From: Pseudomonas typographi
GTDB taxonomy: Bacteria; Pseudomonadota; Gammaproteobacteria; Pseudomonadales; Pseudomonadaceae
DNA: 64,000 nucleotides
Reading direction: 5' to 3'
Assembly (NCBI RefSeq): GCF_014694385.1
Contig: NZ_JAAOCA010000009.1
Location: forward strand, 62,001 to 126,000
Below are positions 1 through 8,987 of this stretch, in pieces (position 1 is the first letter of the stretch; the number at the start of each line of letters is the position of its first letter). The translations under genes were made by a program, and so were the position numbers. The notes below the pieces were generated by a model, which saw only the letters and a list, made by a program, of their open reading frames with translations, was not told the origin of the DNA and made no database searches.

Positions 1-300
1 ACCGCGTAATGGCCGGTAGGCCACCCGCTCGATGCTGTAGCCGTAGGCGCTGGTGACGACGATGGCGCAGGCGAAACTGGCGACCATCAACAGCGGCAAA
101 CTGTGGATGCCCAACATGGCAAGCCCCGCCAGGACGATGAAGGCGACATAGGAGCCGACCATGTACACCTCGCCGTGGGCGAAGTTGATCATGCCAATGA
201 TGCCGTAGACCATCGTGTAGCCGATGGCGATCAGCGCATAGGTGCTGCCAACGGTCAACCCGTTAACCAACTGCTGAAGGTAATGAAAGGTGTCGGGCAT
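1..300 (-). CDS. livH: Branched-chain amino acid ABC transporter permease LivH/BraD (5' end only)
   Basis: Inner-membrane permease of the high-affinity Leu/Ile/Val ABC importer. The window holds the first 100 residues; the rest lies beyond base 1. The protein starts MPDTFHYLQQLVNGLTVGST and carries the conserved INFAHGE stretch near residue 39, typical of LivH permeases, followed by hydrophobic helices. AGGAG at 309-313 fixes the ATG at 300. It lies 184 bases downstream of the livK binding-protein gene on the same strand, the usual order of the bra/liv operon. Function is secure from family resemblance. The C-terminal half cannot be checked here. Confidence 0.93.
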   Translation of the reverse strand, partial: MPDTFHYLQQLVNGLTVGSTYALIAIGYTMVYGIIGMINFAHGEVYMVGSYVAFIVLAGLAMLGIHSLPLLMVASFACAIVVTSAYGYSIERVAYRPLRG

Positions 301-428
301 TTGCCGTGCTCCTAAAAACCTGAAATGGCCGGCTCACCAGGGCCTGCCCGGTACGATGCCGCAGGTAGCCGCCGCCGGCGAACCGCGGATAACGGATTCT
401 TGATTTTCAGGTGTGAAATCAAACCGCC

Positions 429-473
429 GTGGGGCATGGCGGTAGGAGCGCTGCGCGCCCGCGATGCCCCCAC
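429..473 (-). terminator. Hairpin between livK and livH, possible attenuator
   Basis: An imperfect GC-rich dyad: GTGGGGCATGGCGG (429-442) pairs with CCGCGATGCCCCCAC (459-473). Reading the minus strand, the hairpin is followed by a short T-rich run (TTTGATTT). It lies just after the livK stop. Partial termination here would make binding protein exceed permease, as is common for such operons. This is inferred from sequence only. Confidence 0.4.
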
Positions 474-484
474 AGCAGGGCGAA

Positions 485-1603
485 TTACTTCGCCTCAGTC
501 TTGGGCTTACCGTAGTGCCATTGGTAGACGACGAATTGGAAGCCTTTCAGGTCGCCCTTGTCATCGTAGGCCAGCTTGCCGATGGGGCTGTCGAAGGTGC
601 CTTGGCGAATCGCCTCGGCGACCTTGGCGGTGTCTTCGCTGCCTGCCGCCTGGATACCGTCGGCAATAACCTGCACAGCCGCGTAGGACGGGAATACGAA
701 TGGGCCGCTCGGGTCTTCGTTGGCATCCTTGAAGGCTTGGGTCAGCGCTTGGTTGGCCGGGTCTTGGTCGAACGACTTCGGCAAGGTGACCAGCAAGCCC
801 TCGGCGGCCTCGCCGGCGATTTGCGAGATGGAGTCGTTGCCCACGCCTTCCGGGCCCATGAATTTGGCGTTCAGGCCCTTTTCTTTCGATTGGCGCAGCA
901 GCAGGCCCAGCTCCGGATGGTAGCCGCCGTAGTACACGAAATCGACATTGGCTTGCTTGAGCTTGGCGATCAGCGACGAGAAGTCCTTGTCACCGGCGTT
1001 GATGCCTTCGAACACGGCAACGTTCACACCCTTGGCATCGAGGACTTTTTTGACCGAGGTGGCGATGCCTTCACCGTACTGCTGTTTGTCGTGGACCACC
1101 GCGACCACCTTCGGCTTGACGTGGTCGACGATCCAGTTACCCGCTACCGGGCCCTGGGCGCTGTCCAGGCCGATGGTGCGGAACACCAGCTTGTAGCCGC
1201 GTTGGGTGATCTCAGGGCTGGTGGCCGCCGGGGTGACCATGATGATGCCTTCGTCCTCATACACGTCGGAGGCCGGTTGGGTGGAGCTGGAGCACAGGTG
1301 GCCAACCACGAACTTGACGTCGTCCTTGACCACGTTGTTCGCCACGGCCACCGCCTGCTTCGGTTCGCAGGCATCGTCGTACTCGACGGCTTCGAGCTTT
1401 TTACCGGCTACCCCGCCTTTGGCATTGAGTTGCTCGATGGCCATTCTCGCGCCGTTGAATTGCATTTCGCCGTACTGGGCGACAGGGCCGGTTTTGGGCC
1501 CGGCGATGCCGATCTTGATGGTATCGGCCGCGACCGAATAGCTGGCGGCGCCAACCAAGGCCATGGCGGCGAACAGCTGGGTCATTTTGCTTACATTGTG
1601 CAT
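485..1603 (-). CDS. livK: Branched-chain amino acid ABC transporter substrate-binding protein LivK/BraC
   Basis: Periplasmic Leu/Ile/Val binding protein of 372 residues, a normal length for the family. The N-terminus is a signal peptide ending near SYSVAA, followed by the family opening DTIKIGIAGPKTGPVAQYG. Further typical stretches include VVGHLCSSSTQPASD near residue 100 and the YYGGYHPELG segment near 220. The start at 1603 is chosen because GGAG precedes it with good spacing and because it places the signal peptide at the N-terminus; a longer in-frame opening to 1699 lacks this. The permease gene livH follows. Family assignment is secure; the exact amino-acid preference is inferred. Confidence 0.94.
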   Translation of the reverse strand: MHNVSKMTQLFAAMALVGAASYSVAADTIKIGIAGPKTGPVAQYGEMQFNGARMAIEQLNAKGGVAGKKLEAVEYDDACEPKQAVAVANNVVKDDVKFVVGHLCSSSTQPASDVYEDEGIIMVTPAATSPEITQRGYKLVFRTIGLDSAQGPVAGNWIVDHVKPKVVAVVHDKQQYGEGIATSVKKVLDAKGVNVAVFEGINAGDKDFSSLIAKLKQANVDFVYYGGYHPELGLLLRQSKEKGLNAKFMGPEGVGNDSISQIAGEAAEGLLVTLPKSFDQDPANQALTQAFKDANEDPSGPFVFPSYAAVQVIADGIQAAGSEDTAKVAEAIRQGTFDSPIGKLAYDDKGDLKGFQFVVYQWHYGKPKTEAK

Positions 1604-1943
1604 ACAGCGCTCCGTTCTTGTGTTGTCTTTTTCATGGCCGTGCGGCGGTAGCCGCGGGGCCGAATACAGGGCCTCACCCACCCTGGTGGGGGTAGCCACC
1701 CCACGAAATTACCGCGCAGTGTAGAGTGCGCGTAGCCGCCGTGAAAGCGGGGTGGCGGGGGCCGACCACGGCTGTGTCGCCTAGATGAACGTTAGTTATA
1801 GATTGCGGCCAATCCGTGGCATACCCGTCGGCTTCGAGCCAGTGTTTGCAAGGTGTCCGCCCGGCCTTCAGTTTCGCTACTGGGTTTTTCCAAAGGCGGC
1901 CAAGCGCTATGATCAGCGCCTTTTAAGTGGCGGGCGAGGCCCC
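1604..1943. other. Intergenic region between livK and the DUF2288 gene
   Basis: No gene is seen here. It must hold the divergent promoters of livK and the DUF2288 gene. In the livK leader there are overlapping GC-rich dyads around 1677-1702 (CCCACC/GGTGGG and GGTGG/CCACC share bases), so alternative leader hairpins are possible. I could not recognise a known riboswitch or operator. Confidence 0.4.
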
Positions 1944-2243
1944 ATGACCAGACACACAAGCACCCTCTATGCCAAATTGCTGGGCGAAACCGCGCGGGTA
2001 GAATGGCAGGCACTACAACCGTTCTTCGCCCGGGGCGCACTGCTGTGGGTCGCGCCCACGCTGGATTTGGTCGCGGTCGCCGAAGCGGTTGCTCAGGACG
2101 AGCGCGCTCAAGTCGCCGCTTGGCTGGCCTCAGGGGAGGTTCAAAGCCTTTGCGCCAGTCAGGCGCAAGGCTACGTTGAAGCCGAGCCTTCGCTATGGGC
2201 GGTGGTGGTTTCGCCCTGGGTGTTGGCCCAGGAACGGCCATAG
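1944..2243 (+). CDS. DUF2288 family protein
   Basis: Small soluble protein of 99 residues beginning MTRHTSTLYAKLLGETARVE, with the family's tail pattern SLWAVVVSPWVLAQER. The family is common in Pseudomonas and other Gammaproteobacteria and has no established function. The ATG at 1944 is preferred over upstream in-frame codons because family members begin with this sequence and a GAGG lies in front. Its last 73 bases overlap the end of the convergent GGDEF gene. Family call is from recognition of the sequence pattern; role unknown. Confidence 0.8.
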   Translation: MTRHTSTLYAKLLGETARVEWQALQPFFARGALLWVAPTLDLVAVAEAVAQDERAQVAAWLASGEVQSLCASQAQGYVEAEPSLWAVVVSPWVLAQERP

Positions 2244-3673
2244 GTCAAAGGGTGCGCTTCATCAAGGGGCAAGGTCGCACAACGCGTGCCGACCACTTGC
2301 AGGGTGCTGGGCAACTGGCTGTCGTAGCACACCACACCATTGCGCCCCCGCGCTTTGCACCGATACAGGGCGATATCGGCCCTTTTCAGCAGCTCGCCGG
2401 CATTGCTGGCTTGGCCGGGGCTTACGCAAACACCGATGCTGGTGGTCAGGTGTAACACTTCGCCGGCCACCTCGATGGGGTGCGCCACCAGGCGGCGGAT
2501 GCGTTCGGCCAACGCCAGCGCTTCGGCCTGGGTGTACAGCTCCAACACCACGCAAAACTCATCGCCACCCAGCCGCGCGGCTATATCGCCCGGGTTGCGC
2601 GCAGCCACGCCTATGGCGGCGGCCAGTGCTTGCAGCGAAGCATCGCCAGCATCATGGCCATGTTGATCATTGACGGCTTTGAAATGGTCGATGTCCAGGC
2701 ACATCAATGCCAATTTGCGCTCGGGCGGGCAATGGGCGAGCTTCAGCGCGAGCGCCTGGTTGAAACCGCGGCGGTTGAGCAGGTTGGTTAGCGTGTCGTG
2801 GGTGGCGGCGTGTTCGAGCGAGGCGCGCATGGCGTGCAACTCGGCCAATAGGGCATTGACCCGTTGCAGGTCGCGGTCTTTTTGTTGCAGTTTTTTGTCC
2901 GACAACGCGGCAATAAGGCTGCACACCAATAGCAGGAGCGTGATGCTCGCCACCGCCGCCGCAAGCTGCCAACTGTTGTTGCTGGCTACGGAGCGCGCGC
3001 CACCATCAACCGGGGCAACCAACTGCAGGGCCCACATTCCGGTAAAGTGGGCGGCGATCACCCCGGCGCCTATTACCAAGCTCGCGGCAACCTTGAGCAG
3101 GCGATGGTAGGGTCCGCTTTCTTCGCGCAGGCGCCGGCCCAACAGCAGGGCTACGCCGCTGGCGCCGATGGCCAAGGCCACCGACACCGCCATCAGCCCG
3201 GTGTGATAGTGCTGCTGGGCATGGGCGTGCATCGCCGCCATGCCGACATAGTGCATGCTGGCAATCGCGCAGCCGATGCCGCTGGCGCACAGCAGGTAAC
3301 CGCGCAGGCTCAGCTGTGGGCGTGCCAGCGCCAAGACCAATGCTACCCCCGCCGCCGCAGCGATCCCCAACGAGGCCAGGGTGATGCCCAGGTCGTAGTG
3401 GGTGCCATGGGCCGGCTGGAACGCCAGCATGCTGATGAAGTGCATGGCCCAGATGGTGCCGGCCAAGCAGGCTGCGCACAGCGCGCTCCATTGCCAGCGC
3501 ACGCGGCGCAGGCCCGCCTGGTAAATGCGTTCGTTGATGTCGAGCGTCGCAAAGCTGCCGGCGCACGCCACCAGGTAGGCCACCGCCACCAGTGCCGGTT
3601 GATGATAGGCGTAGAGTACCTGGTAGCCAGGGGGGGGCACCACCGTGCCGAGATGCAGGCCAAGCCACTCCAT
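2171..3673 (-). CDS. Membrane MHYT-sensor diguanylate cyclase (GGDEF)
   Basis: A 500-residue inner-membrane protein predicted to make c-di-GMP. The N-terminal half is a seven-helix MHYT-type sensor with the repeated motifs MHFIS (about 77), MHYVG (140) and HFTGM (209), thought to bind a metal and sense a diatomic gas. A short helical linker (about 255-290) leads to a GGDEF domain with DIDHFKAVND near 327 and an intact GGDEF at 369-373. The position four residues upstream of the inhibitory-site Asp is Asn (NPGD), not Arg, so the RxxD product-inhibition site appears lost. GAGGG precedes the ATG at 3673. Activity is inferred from the intact signature. No EAL domain is present. Confidence 0.9.
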   Translation of the reverse strand: MEWLGLHLGTVVPPPGYQVLYAYHQPALVAVAYLVACAGSFATLDINERIYQAGLRRVRWQWSALCAACLAGTIWAMHFISMLAFQPAHGTHYDLGITLASLGIAAAAGVALVLALARPQLSLRGYLLCASGIGCAIASMHYVGMAAMHAHAQQHYHTGLMAVSVALAIGASGVALLLGRRLREESGPYHRLLKVAASLVIGAGVIAAHFTGMWALQLVAPVDGGARSVASNNSWQLAAAVASITLLLLVCSLIAALSDKKLQQKDRDLQRVNALLAELHAMRASLEHAATHDTLTNLLNRRGFNQALALKLAHCPPERKLALMCLDIDHFKAVNDQHGHDAGDASLQALAAAIGVAARNPGDIAARLGGDEFCVVLELYTQAEALALAERIRRLVAHPIEVAGEVLHLTTSIGVCVSPGQASNAGELLKRADIALYRCKARGRNGVVCYDSQLPSTLQVVGTRCATLPLDEAHPLTYGRSWANTQGETTTAHSEGSAST

Positions 3674-3786
3674 AGCGCCCTCACGGCTTTGCCTGAAGAA
3701 AGGCTGACTATACAACCAATGCTGGCTTTTTGAATCCAATCCTGACTGACGGCAGAATGCCGCCATTCAGGCTTCTGGAAAACGCT

Positions 3787-4512
3787 TTACATCCGCCGCG
3801 AGCTCACGGCCCGGTGGCGCCACTCCAAGGCGGTGCGCCACACACAGATACCGGCGAAATAGGCCGAGCACGCCAACCACAGCAGCAGCGGCGCCGGTTC
3901 CAGGGCGGGGCGGATTACGATCAACCACAAGCTGCACAACAGCCAGCCAAAGGTTACCCCAATGTTGAACGGCATGAAGCGCTTGACCCGGAACGGGTGC
4001 AGGAACTTCATCGGGCTCACGGTCAAGATGGCAAGGCCAATCACCGTGACGAAGGTCAGCCATGGGGCTGGGGTAAGGATATACAGGCACAGCGCGACAA
4101 CGTTCCAAGCCGCGGGGAAGCCCACAAAGTAGTTATCGCTGCTTTTCATGTTCACGTTACAGAAGCAGAACAGCGACGACACCAGGATGACCGTGGTGGT
4201 CAGCAGCAGTGTGTGCTCCGGCAGCGGGATGTACTTATAGATGAACAGCGCGGGGATGAACACGTAGGTGAGGTAATCGATAACCAAATCCAGCACGCTG
4301 CCATCGAAATGCGGCAATACCTCGCGCACGTTGATGCGCCGGGCCAAGGTACCGTCGACGCCGTCGACGATCAATGCCACGCCCAACCACAGCAGGCACG
4401 CTTGAGGTTTGTCTTCGAACAGGGCCAAGGTGGCCAGCAGCGCGGTGAAAACGCCGGTGGCCGTGAAGGCATGGGCGCTCCAAGCGGCGAGGGTGAGACT
4501 GTGTCGGTTCAA
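3787..4512 (-). CDS. pcs: Phosphatidylcholine synthase
   Basis: Inner-membrane enzyme that condenses choline with CDP-diacylglycerol to give phosphatidylcholine. The protein has 241 residues and several hydrophobic helices. Near residue 53 it carries the CDP-alcohol phosphotransferase signature in the Pcs form, DG-x2-AR-x12-G-x3-D-x3-D (DGTLAR ... FDGSVLDLVID). The strongly conserved CFCNVNMKSSDNYFVG segment follows. The start appears to be TTG at 4512: GGGAG lies seven bases upstream and no better ATG exists. It is transcribed alone. Assignment is secure, since the x12 spacing separates Pcs from other family members. Confidence 0.93.
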   Translation of the reverse strand: MNRHSLTLAAWSAHAFTATGVFTALLATLALFEDKPQACLLWLGVALIVDGVDGTLARRINVREVLPHFDGSVLDLVIDYLTYVFIPALFIYKYIPLPEHTLLLTTTVILVSSLFCFCNVNMKSSDNYFVGFPAAWNVVALCLYILTPAPWLTFVTVIGLAILTVSPMKFLHPFRVKRFMPFNIGVTFGWLLCSLWLIVIRPALEPAPLLLWLACSAYFAGICVWRTALEWRHRAVSSRRM

Positions 4513-4661
4513 GGTGGTTCTCCCGCCAAGCTTACGGTGGTGTGCTATCGACCGGGTATTTGAACACAGGGTTCACCGCCCCGTCATCGAAACGGTGACC
4601 TTCTTTAACCATAGTGCAAGGTGGTGCACCCCGTGCCTGAATGGTGGTTCCATGCCAGCGC

Positions 4662-5393
4662 TCAGCCCCGGCCATGCTCGAATGGCCAGCCCTTGATCTG
4701 TTTCGCCCGGGGCTTGGCATAGGTGCGAACCTTCGAGGTGCTCAAGCCCAGGCGCACCAGCGATTCGGCCAAGGTGACCGCCGCTGTTACGCCGTCGACC
4801 ACCGGTACGCCGGCCCGTTCGCGGATCAATGCGTCGAGGCCGGCCATGCCACCGCAGCCCAGGCAGATGACCTCGGCCTTGTCCTCGTGCACGGCAGCTT
4901 CGGCCTGCGCCACGATGGCCTCAAGCGCCCGTGAAGGAGAGGCTTCCAGCTCCAGTACCGCCAGCCCGCTGGCCCGCACCGAGGCGCAACGCTGATACAA
5001 CCCGGCCAAGCGCAGGCGATCTTGGATCAGCGGCACAGTGCGCTCCAGGGTGGTCACCACCGAATAGCTGTGGCCGAGCAGCATGGCCAGGCTGGCCGCG
5101 GCATCGGTGATATCCACCACCGGTACATCGAGCAGTTCTTGCAGGCCTTCGCGGCCATGTTCACCGTAGCCGGCCTGGATCACCGCATCGAACGGCTGGT
5201 CATAAGCCATCACGCAATCCATCACGCCGATGGCCGCCAGGTAGCTTTCGAAGTTGCCCTCTACCGATTCGGCGCCCAGGCGCGGGGTGAGGCCAACGAT
5301 CTCGGTACCTGGCGCGGCCACGCTGCGCGCTTGCTCGGCGATGGTATGGGTGATCGATTCGGTGGTGTTGACGTTGACAACCAGAATGCGCAT
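4662..5393 (-). CDS. Aspartate/glutamate/hydantoin racemase family protein
   Basis: Cytosolic cofactor-independent racemase of 243 residues, closest in appearance to hydantoin racemases (HyuE/HyuA type). It opens MRILVVNVNTTESITHTI, and shows VIQAGYGEHGREGLQELLDVPVVDI near 72-96 and a second active-site region, VICLGCGGMAGL, near 180. In this family two Cys act as acid/base pair; the C-terminal Cys is present, while the first site reads QAGYGEHG with no obvious Cys, which may change activity. It diverges from the LysR gene at 5500. No hydantoinase gene lies nearby. An alternative is allantoin or another Asp/Glu-type racemase. Confidence 0.78.
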   Translation of the reverse strand: MRILVVNVNTTESITHTIAEQARSVAAPGTEIVGLTPRLGAESVEGNFESYLAAIGVMDCVMAYDQPFDAVIQAGYGEHGREGLQELLDVPVVDITDAAASLAMLLGHSYSVVTTLERTVPLIQDRLRLAGLYQRCASVRASGLAVLELEASPSRALEAIVAQAEAAVHEDKAEVICLGCGGMAGLDALIRERAGVPVVDGVTAAVTLAESLVRLGLSTSKVRTYAKPRAKQIKGWPFEHGRG

Positions 5394-5499
5394 GGAAGGT
5401 GCCCTGTTCGTGGGTGGGTCGGTGGCGTCAGCGGCGGCGGATGCGTGGAACGAACCTTGCAACGGCCTTGGCTGTTTTGCGCCTAAGGTAACATCCGCC

Positions 5500-6435
5500 A
5501 TGCGCCACCTCGATACCGACGCACTGGCCGCTTTCGTCGCGGTCATCGACCATGGAGGCTTCACTGCCGCCGGCCAGCGGATCGGCAAAACCCAGGCCGC
5601 GGTGTCGCTGATGCTGGCACGGCTGGAGGCCCGCCTCGGTTGCAAATTGGTTGACCGCTCACGCCGTGGCGTGGCATTGACGGCGCAGGGTGAGCGGCTG
5701 ATCGGCTATGCGCGGCGCATCCAGATGCTCGAAGACGAAGCGCTGATGGCCTTGCAATGTACGCAAGAGGCCACTCGCCTGCGCATCGGCATGCCCGACG
5801 ATTACCTCGAAACCGTCGGCTGCCCGTTGATGCAAGGCTTCGGCGCGCGCTACCCACACTTGCAGTTGGAGGTGATCTGCGACTTTTCGAGCCGGCTCGA
5901 ACCGGCGCTGGCCGAAGGGGCAATCGACCTTGCGATCATTACCCGTGCCGAGGCCCAGGAAAACGGCGAATACCTGCGTAGCGAAGCACAGTTCTGGTGC
6001 GCCGCACCGGGCGCTGCGCCAGAGGCGAACGCCGTGCTGCCCCTGTCGTTATTCGCCGACGTCTGCCGGGCACGCCCACGGATTCTCGAGGCCCTGGACC
6101 GCGCCGGCACGCCGTGGCGGGTAGTCAGCGCCTCGTCGCACCTGCCTGGGGTGCTGCACGCGGTGCGCACCGGCGCGGCCATCACCGCCTTGCCGGCCTC
6201 GGTGGTCCCGCCGGGTTGGCGCTTGCTGGACAACGACCCGCGCCTGCCGGCATTGCCTACCCTGGACTTGGCCTTGATTCTGCCGGCGGATGCCCGCTTG
6301 AACACACGGCGCCTGGCACATTACATTCGCGAGCAGTTCAGTACACTCACCGGTGGGGTGGTGGCCGCGCGGCAATGCCCGGGTACGACACAGGCCGCTC
6401 AGCCCCCCGGGGGGACCGAGGGGCGAACGGCATAG
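5500..6435 (+). CDS. LysR-family transcriptional regulator
   Basis: DNA-binding regulator of 311 residues. The N-terminal winged helix-turn-helix (about residues 1-60) contains AAGQRIGKTQAAVSLMLARLEARLGCKLVDR, a standard LysR pattern, followed by a LysR effector domain. The ATG at 5500 gives the normal family N-terminus; longer in-frame reading would add an unconserved extension. It diverges from the racemase gene and converges on the aminotransferase-TRAP operon, which ends at 6440. By position it probably controls the racemase and perhaps the transporter operon. The effector is unknown. Confidence 0.88.
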   Translation: MRHLDTDALAAFVAVIDHGGFTAAGQRIGKTQAAVSLMLARLEARLGCKLVDRSRRGVALTAQGERLIGYARRIQMLEDEALMALQCTQEATRLRIGMPDDYLETVGCPLMQGFGARYPHLQLEVICDFSSRLEPALAEGAIDLAIITRAEAQENGEYLRSEAQFWCAAPGAAPEANAVLPLSLFADVCRARPRILEALDRAGTPWRVVSASSHLPGVLHAVRTGAAITALPASVVPPGWRLLDNDPRLPALPTLDLALILPADARLNTRRLAHYIREQFSTLTGGVVAARQCPGTTQAAQPPGGTEGRTA

Positions 6436-6439
6436 TTGG

Positions 6440-7675
6440 TTAACCTGGCTGTGCCAACGCCGCCGCTGCCTGCCAGTACGCTTGCACCAGGGTATCCAAC
6501 TCCGCTTGGCCGTGGGCGAAGGTCAGGTAGCTGCGGCCATAGACGAACGGCATGCTCATGACCTTTTGCGCGCGCAGTGCGGCATGTAGGCGCCCGGCCC
6601 AGTGCGGGTCGGCCAGTGCCGTGGCCTGGGCATAGTTGGCCGGTGCCTGGCTGCCGGGCCAGAGGCTGAACACCGTGCCATAGCCGCTGCTGCACACCGC
6701 CTGGCCGTGATCGGCAAACGCCTGCACGATACGTTCGCGGGTGGTCTCACCGGTGGCGAGCAGGGCGGGGTAATCCTGTTGTTGCAGTTGCGCCAAGGTG
6801 GCGATCACCGCCGCGCAGGCCGGCGGCGCGCCGTTGTAAGTGCCGGCGCGGGTGGCCCGGCCGTCGGTGAACACGGCCATCACCTCGGGCTTGCCCAACA
6901 CCGCCGCCACCGGCATGCCGCTGCCGATGGCTTTGCCCACGGTGGCGATATCCGCCTCGGCACCGAGCATCGTGCCGGCGAGGCCAGCTTGCAGGCGAAA
7001 GCCCATCAGCACTTCGTCGAGAATGATCAAGGCGCCGTGGCGGTGGGCCACATCGCTCAAATGCTTAAGGTATCCCGGTGCCGGTGGTACGCAGCCGGCG
7101 TTGGCCAGCACGGGTTCCACGATCACCGCGGCCAAGTCCGGGCAATCGCGAAACAGCCGCTCGGCATCGTCGAAGTCGTTGTACCGCAGCAACCACAGGT
7201 CGCCCTGCCGCGGTCGTGGGCCGGCCATGGTGGCATCGCCACCGCCGGCGTTGCCAAAAGCCACGGCGTCGAACCAGCCGTCGTAGCCGGCGGCGAACTT
7301 GGCCAATTGGCGCCGGCCCGTGGCGGCGCGGGCCACACGGCTGGCCAAGTGCACCGCTTCGCTGCCGGTGTTGACGAACACCACCTGGGAGAGCGGCCCG
7401 GTGAAGCGGGCCAACGCGGCGGCAGCTTGTTCTTCCTGGGCATGGGCGAACGACGGCATCGGCCCATTGCCCACCGCCTGGCACACCGCCTCGACCACCT
7501 GCGGGTGGGCATGGCCGAGCATCGTTGCGCCAAAGCCCATGGCAGTGTCGAGGTAACGTTCGCCCAGGCTGTCCCACAGCCATGGGCCCTGCGAACGCAA
7601 CACGCTGAAGCCTTGGCCAGCCACGTCAGGCAAAGCGCGGCCGGCGCTGGAAATGCCACCGATCAAATGTTTCAT
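6440..7675 (-). CDS. Class III PLP-dependent aminotransferase (glutamate-1-semialdehyde aminomutase-like)
   Basis: Cytosolic PLP enzyme of 411 residues. The fold signature includes VNTGSEAVHLASRVARAATGR (about 101-121), the cofactor Asp in IILDEVLMGFR (D220) and the Schiff-base lysine in TVGKAIGSGMPVAAV (K248). The overall pattern resembles HemL-like aminotransferases, but the gene is the last in an operon with a TRAP transporter (25 bases after its permease), so a catabolic transamination of the imported compound is more likely than tetrapyrrole synthesis. The ATG at 7675 has GGGA upstream. The substrate cannot be stated from sequence. Confidence 0.85.
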   Translation of the reverse strand: MKHLIGGISSAGRALPDVAGQGFSVLRSQGPWLWDSLGERYLDTAMGFGATMLGHAHPQVVEAVCQAVGNGPMPSFAHAQEEQAAAALARFTGPLSQVVFVNTGSEAVHLASRVARAATGRRQLAKFAAGYDGWFDAVAFGNAGGGDATMAGPRPRQGDLWLLRYNDFDDAERLFRDCPDLAAVIVEPVLANAGCVPPAPGYLKHLSDVAHRHGALIILDEVLMGFRLQAGLAGTMLGAEADIATVGKAIGSGMPVAAVLGKPEVMAVFTDGRATRAGTYNGAPPACAAVIATLAQLQQQDYPALLATGETTRERIVQAFADHGQAVCSSGYGTVFSLWPGSQAPANYAQATALADPHWAGRLHAALRAQKVMSMPFVYGRSYLTFAHGQAELDTLVQAYWQAAAALAQPG

Positions 7676-7700
7676 GGTTATTCCCGATCTTGGAAGTCGC

Positions 7701-8987
7701 TCAGTAGCCCATCGCCCGTGGCAGCCACTGGGTCAGCGCTGGGCAGAAAATCAGCAGGGCAATGGCCGCCGCAGTGGCGACCCAAAACGGCACCAGGTGC
7801 CGCGACACCGAGCCGATGTCGACCCGCCCCACGTTACACACTACGAAGATGTTGGTACCGATGGGCGGGGTGAACAGCCCCCAACCCAGGGTCATGGTGA
7901 AGATCAGGCCAATTTGGTAGGGCTCGAAGCCCGCCGCCTTGGCCACCGGTACCAGGATCGGTGCGAGGATGATCATCGCCGGGCCGAGGTCGAGCCAGAA
8001 ACCCACCACCTTGAGTACCAGGATCACCAGCAAAATGGTCACCAGTGGGCCTGTGTGCAGTTGGGTAATCCAGGACGCGACGGTGTGCGGTACCCGCTCG
8101 AAGGTGAGAATCCAGCCGAATGGCATGGCCACGGCCATGATGATCATCACCGAACCGGTAATGGTTACGGCCTCGACGGTCGCTGGCAGCAGGTCACGCC
8201 AGCCCAGTTGGCGGTACACCAGGGCGCCCACCGCCAGCGCATACAGCACCGATAACGACGCGGCCTCGGTGGCCGTGGCGATACCGCTGGTGATCGAGCC
8301 CAGCACCATCACCGGCATGATCAGTGCTGGCAGCGCCCCGCGCAGGTCGCCCAGCAGCGCGGCCCAGTCCAGCCGGCCTTCGGCCTTTGGGTAGCCGGCG
8401 CGGCGGCCCACGATATATGCCGTGAGCATGAACGCTGCGGCCAGCAGCACACCGGGTAGCACGCCGGCCATGAACAACCCGCCGATGGACGTATTGGTCA
8501 GCACCCCATACATGATCAAGATCACGCTGGGCGGCACGATAATGCCCAATGTGCCGGCCGCGGCGGTGACCGCCGCGGCGAATGGGCGTGGGTAGCCGCG
8601 CGCGTCCATCACCGGGATCATCACCTTGGCCACGGTGCCGGTGTCGGCGGTGGCCGAGCCGGTCAAGCCGCCGTAGACGAACGCGGTGGCCACGTTTACC
8701 AAGCCAAGCCCGCCCTGTATCCGGCCGAAGATATGCTCCGCCACGCGCATGATGCGGTGGGTCAAACCGCCACGGTTCATCAACTCGCCAGCCAGCAAGA
8801 ACAACGGGATCGCCGCCAGGGTGGACGAGTCGGCGCCGCGTAAGGTTTGCTGCGCAAGCCACGCCCAGGGCAAGTGGAGGTCGCCCAGCACCAGTGCGGC
8901 TACGGTGCCGCCGGCCATTGCCCATACCACCGGCAGGCCCGCTAACAACAACAGCACAAAGGCCAGGAACAAGATGGCGACGGTCAT
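7701..8987 (-). CDS. TRAP transporter large permease (DctM type)
   Basis: Inner-membrane permease subunit of 428 residues with about 12 helices; it moves a carboxylate-type solute with Na+ or H+. Typical DctM stretches are IPLFLLAGELMNRGGLTHRI, GSATADTGTVAKVMIPVM and the C-terminal TPPIGTNIFVVCNVG. The ATG at 8987 overlaps the stop of the small permease gene by four bases (ATGA), indicating translational coupling. It is the third gene of a P-Q-M-aminotransferase operon. The substrate is not predictable here. Confidence 0.92.
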   Translation of the reverse strand: MTVAILFLAFVLLLLAGLPVVWAMAGGTVAALVLGDLHLPWAWLAQQTLRGADSSTLAAIPLFLLAGELMNRGGLTHRIMRVAEHIFGRIQGGLGLVNVATAFVYGGLTGSATADTGTVAKVMIPVMDARGYPRPFAAAVTAAAGTLGIIVPPSVILIMYGVLTNTSIGGLFMAGVLPGVLLAAAFMLTAYIVGRRAGYPKAEGRLDWAALLGDLRGALPALIMPVMVLGSITSGIATATEAASLSVLYALAVGALVYRQLGWRDLLPATVEAVTITGSVMIIMAVAMPFGWILTFERVPHTVASWITQLHTGPLVTILLVILVLKVVGFWLDLGPAMIILAPILVPVAKAAGFEPYQIGLIFTMTLGWGLFTPPIGTNIFVVCNVGRVDIGSVSRHLVPFWVATAAAIALLIFCPALTQWLPRAMGY

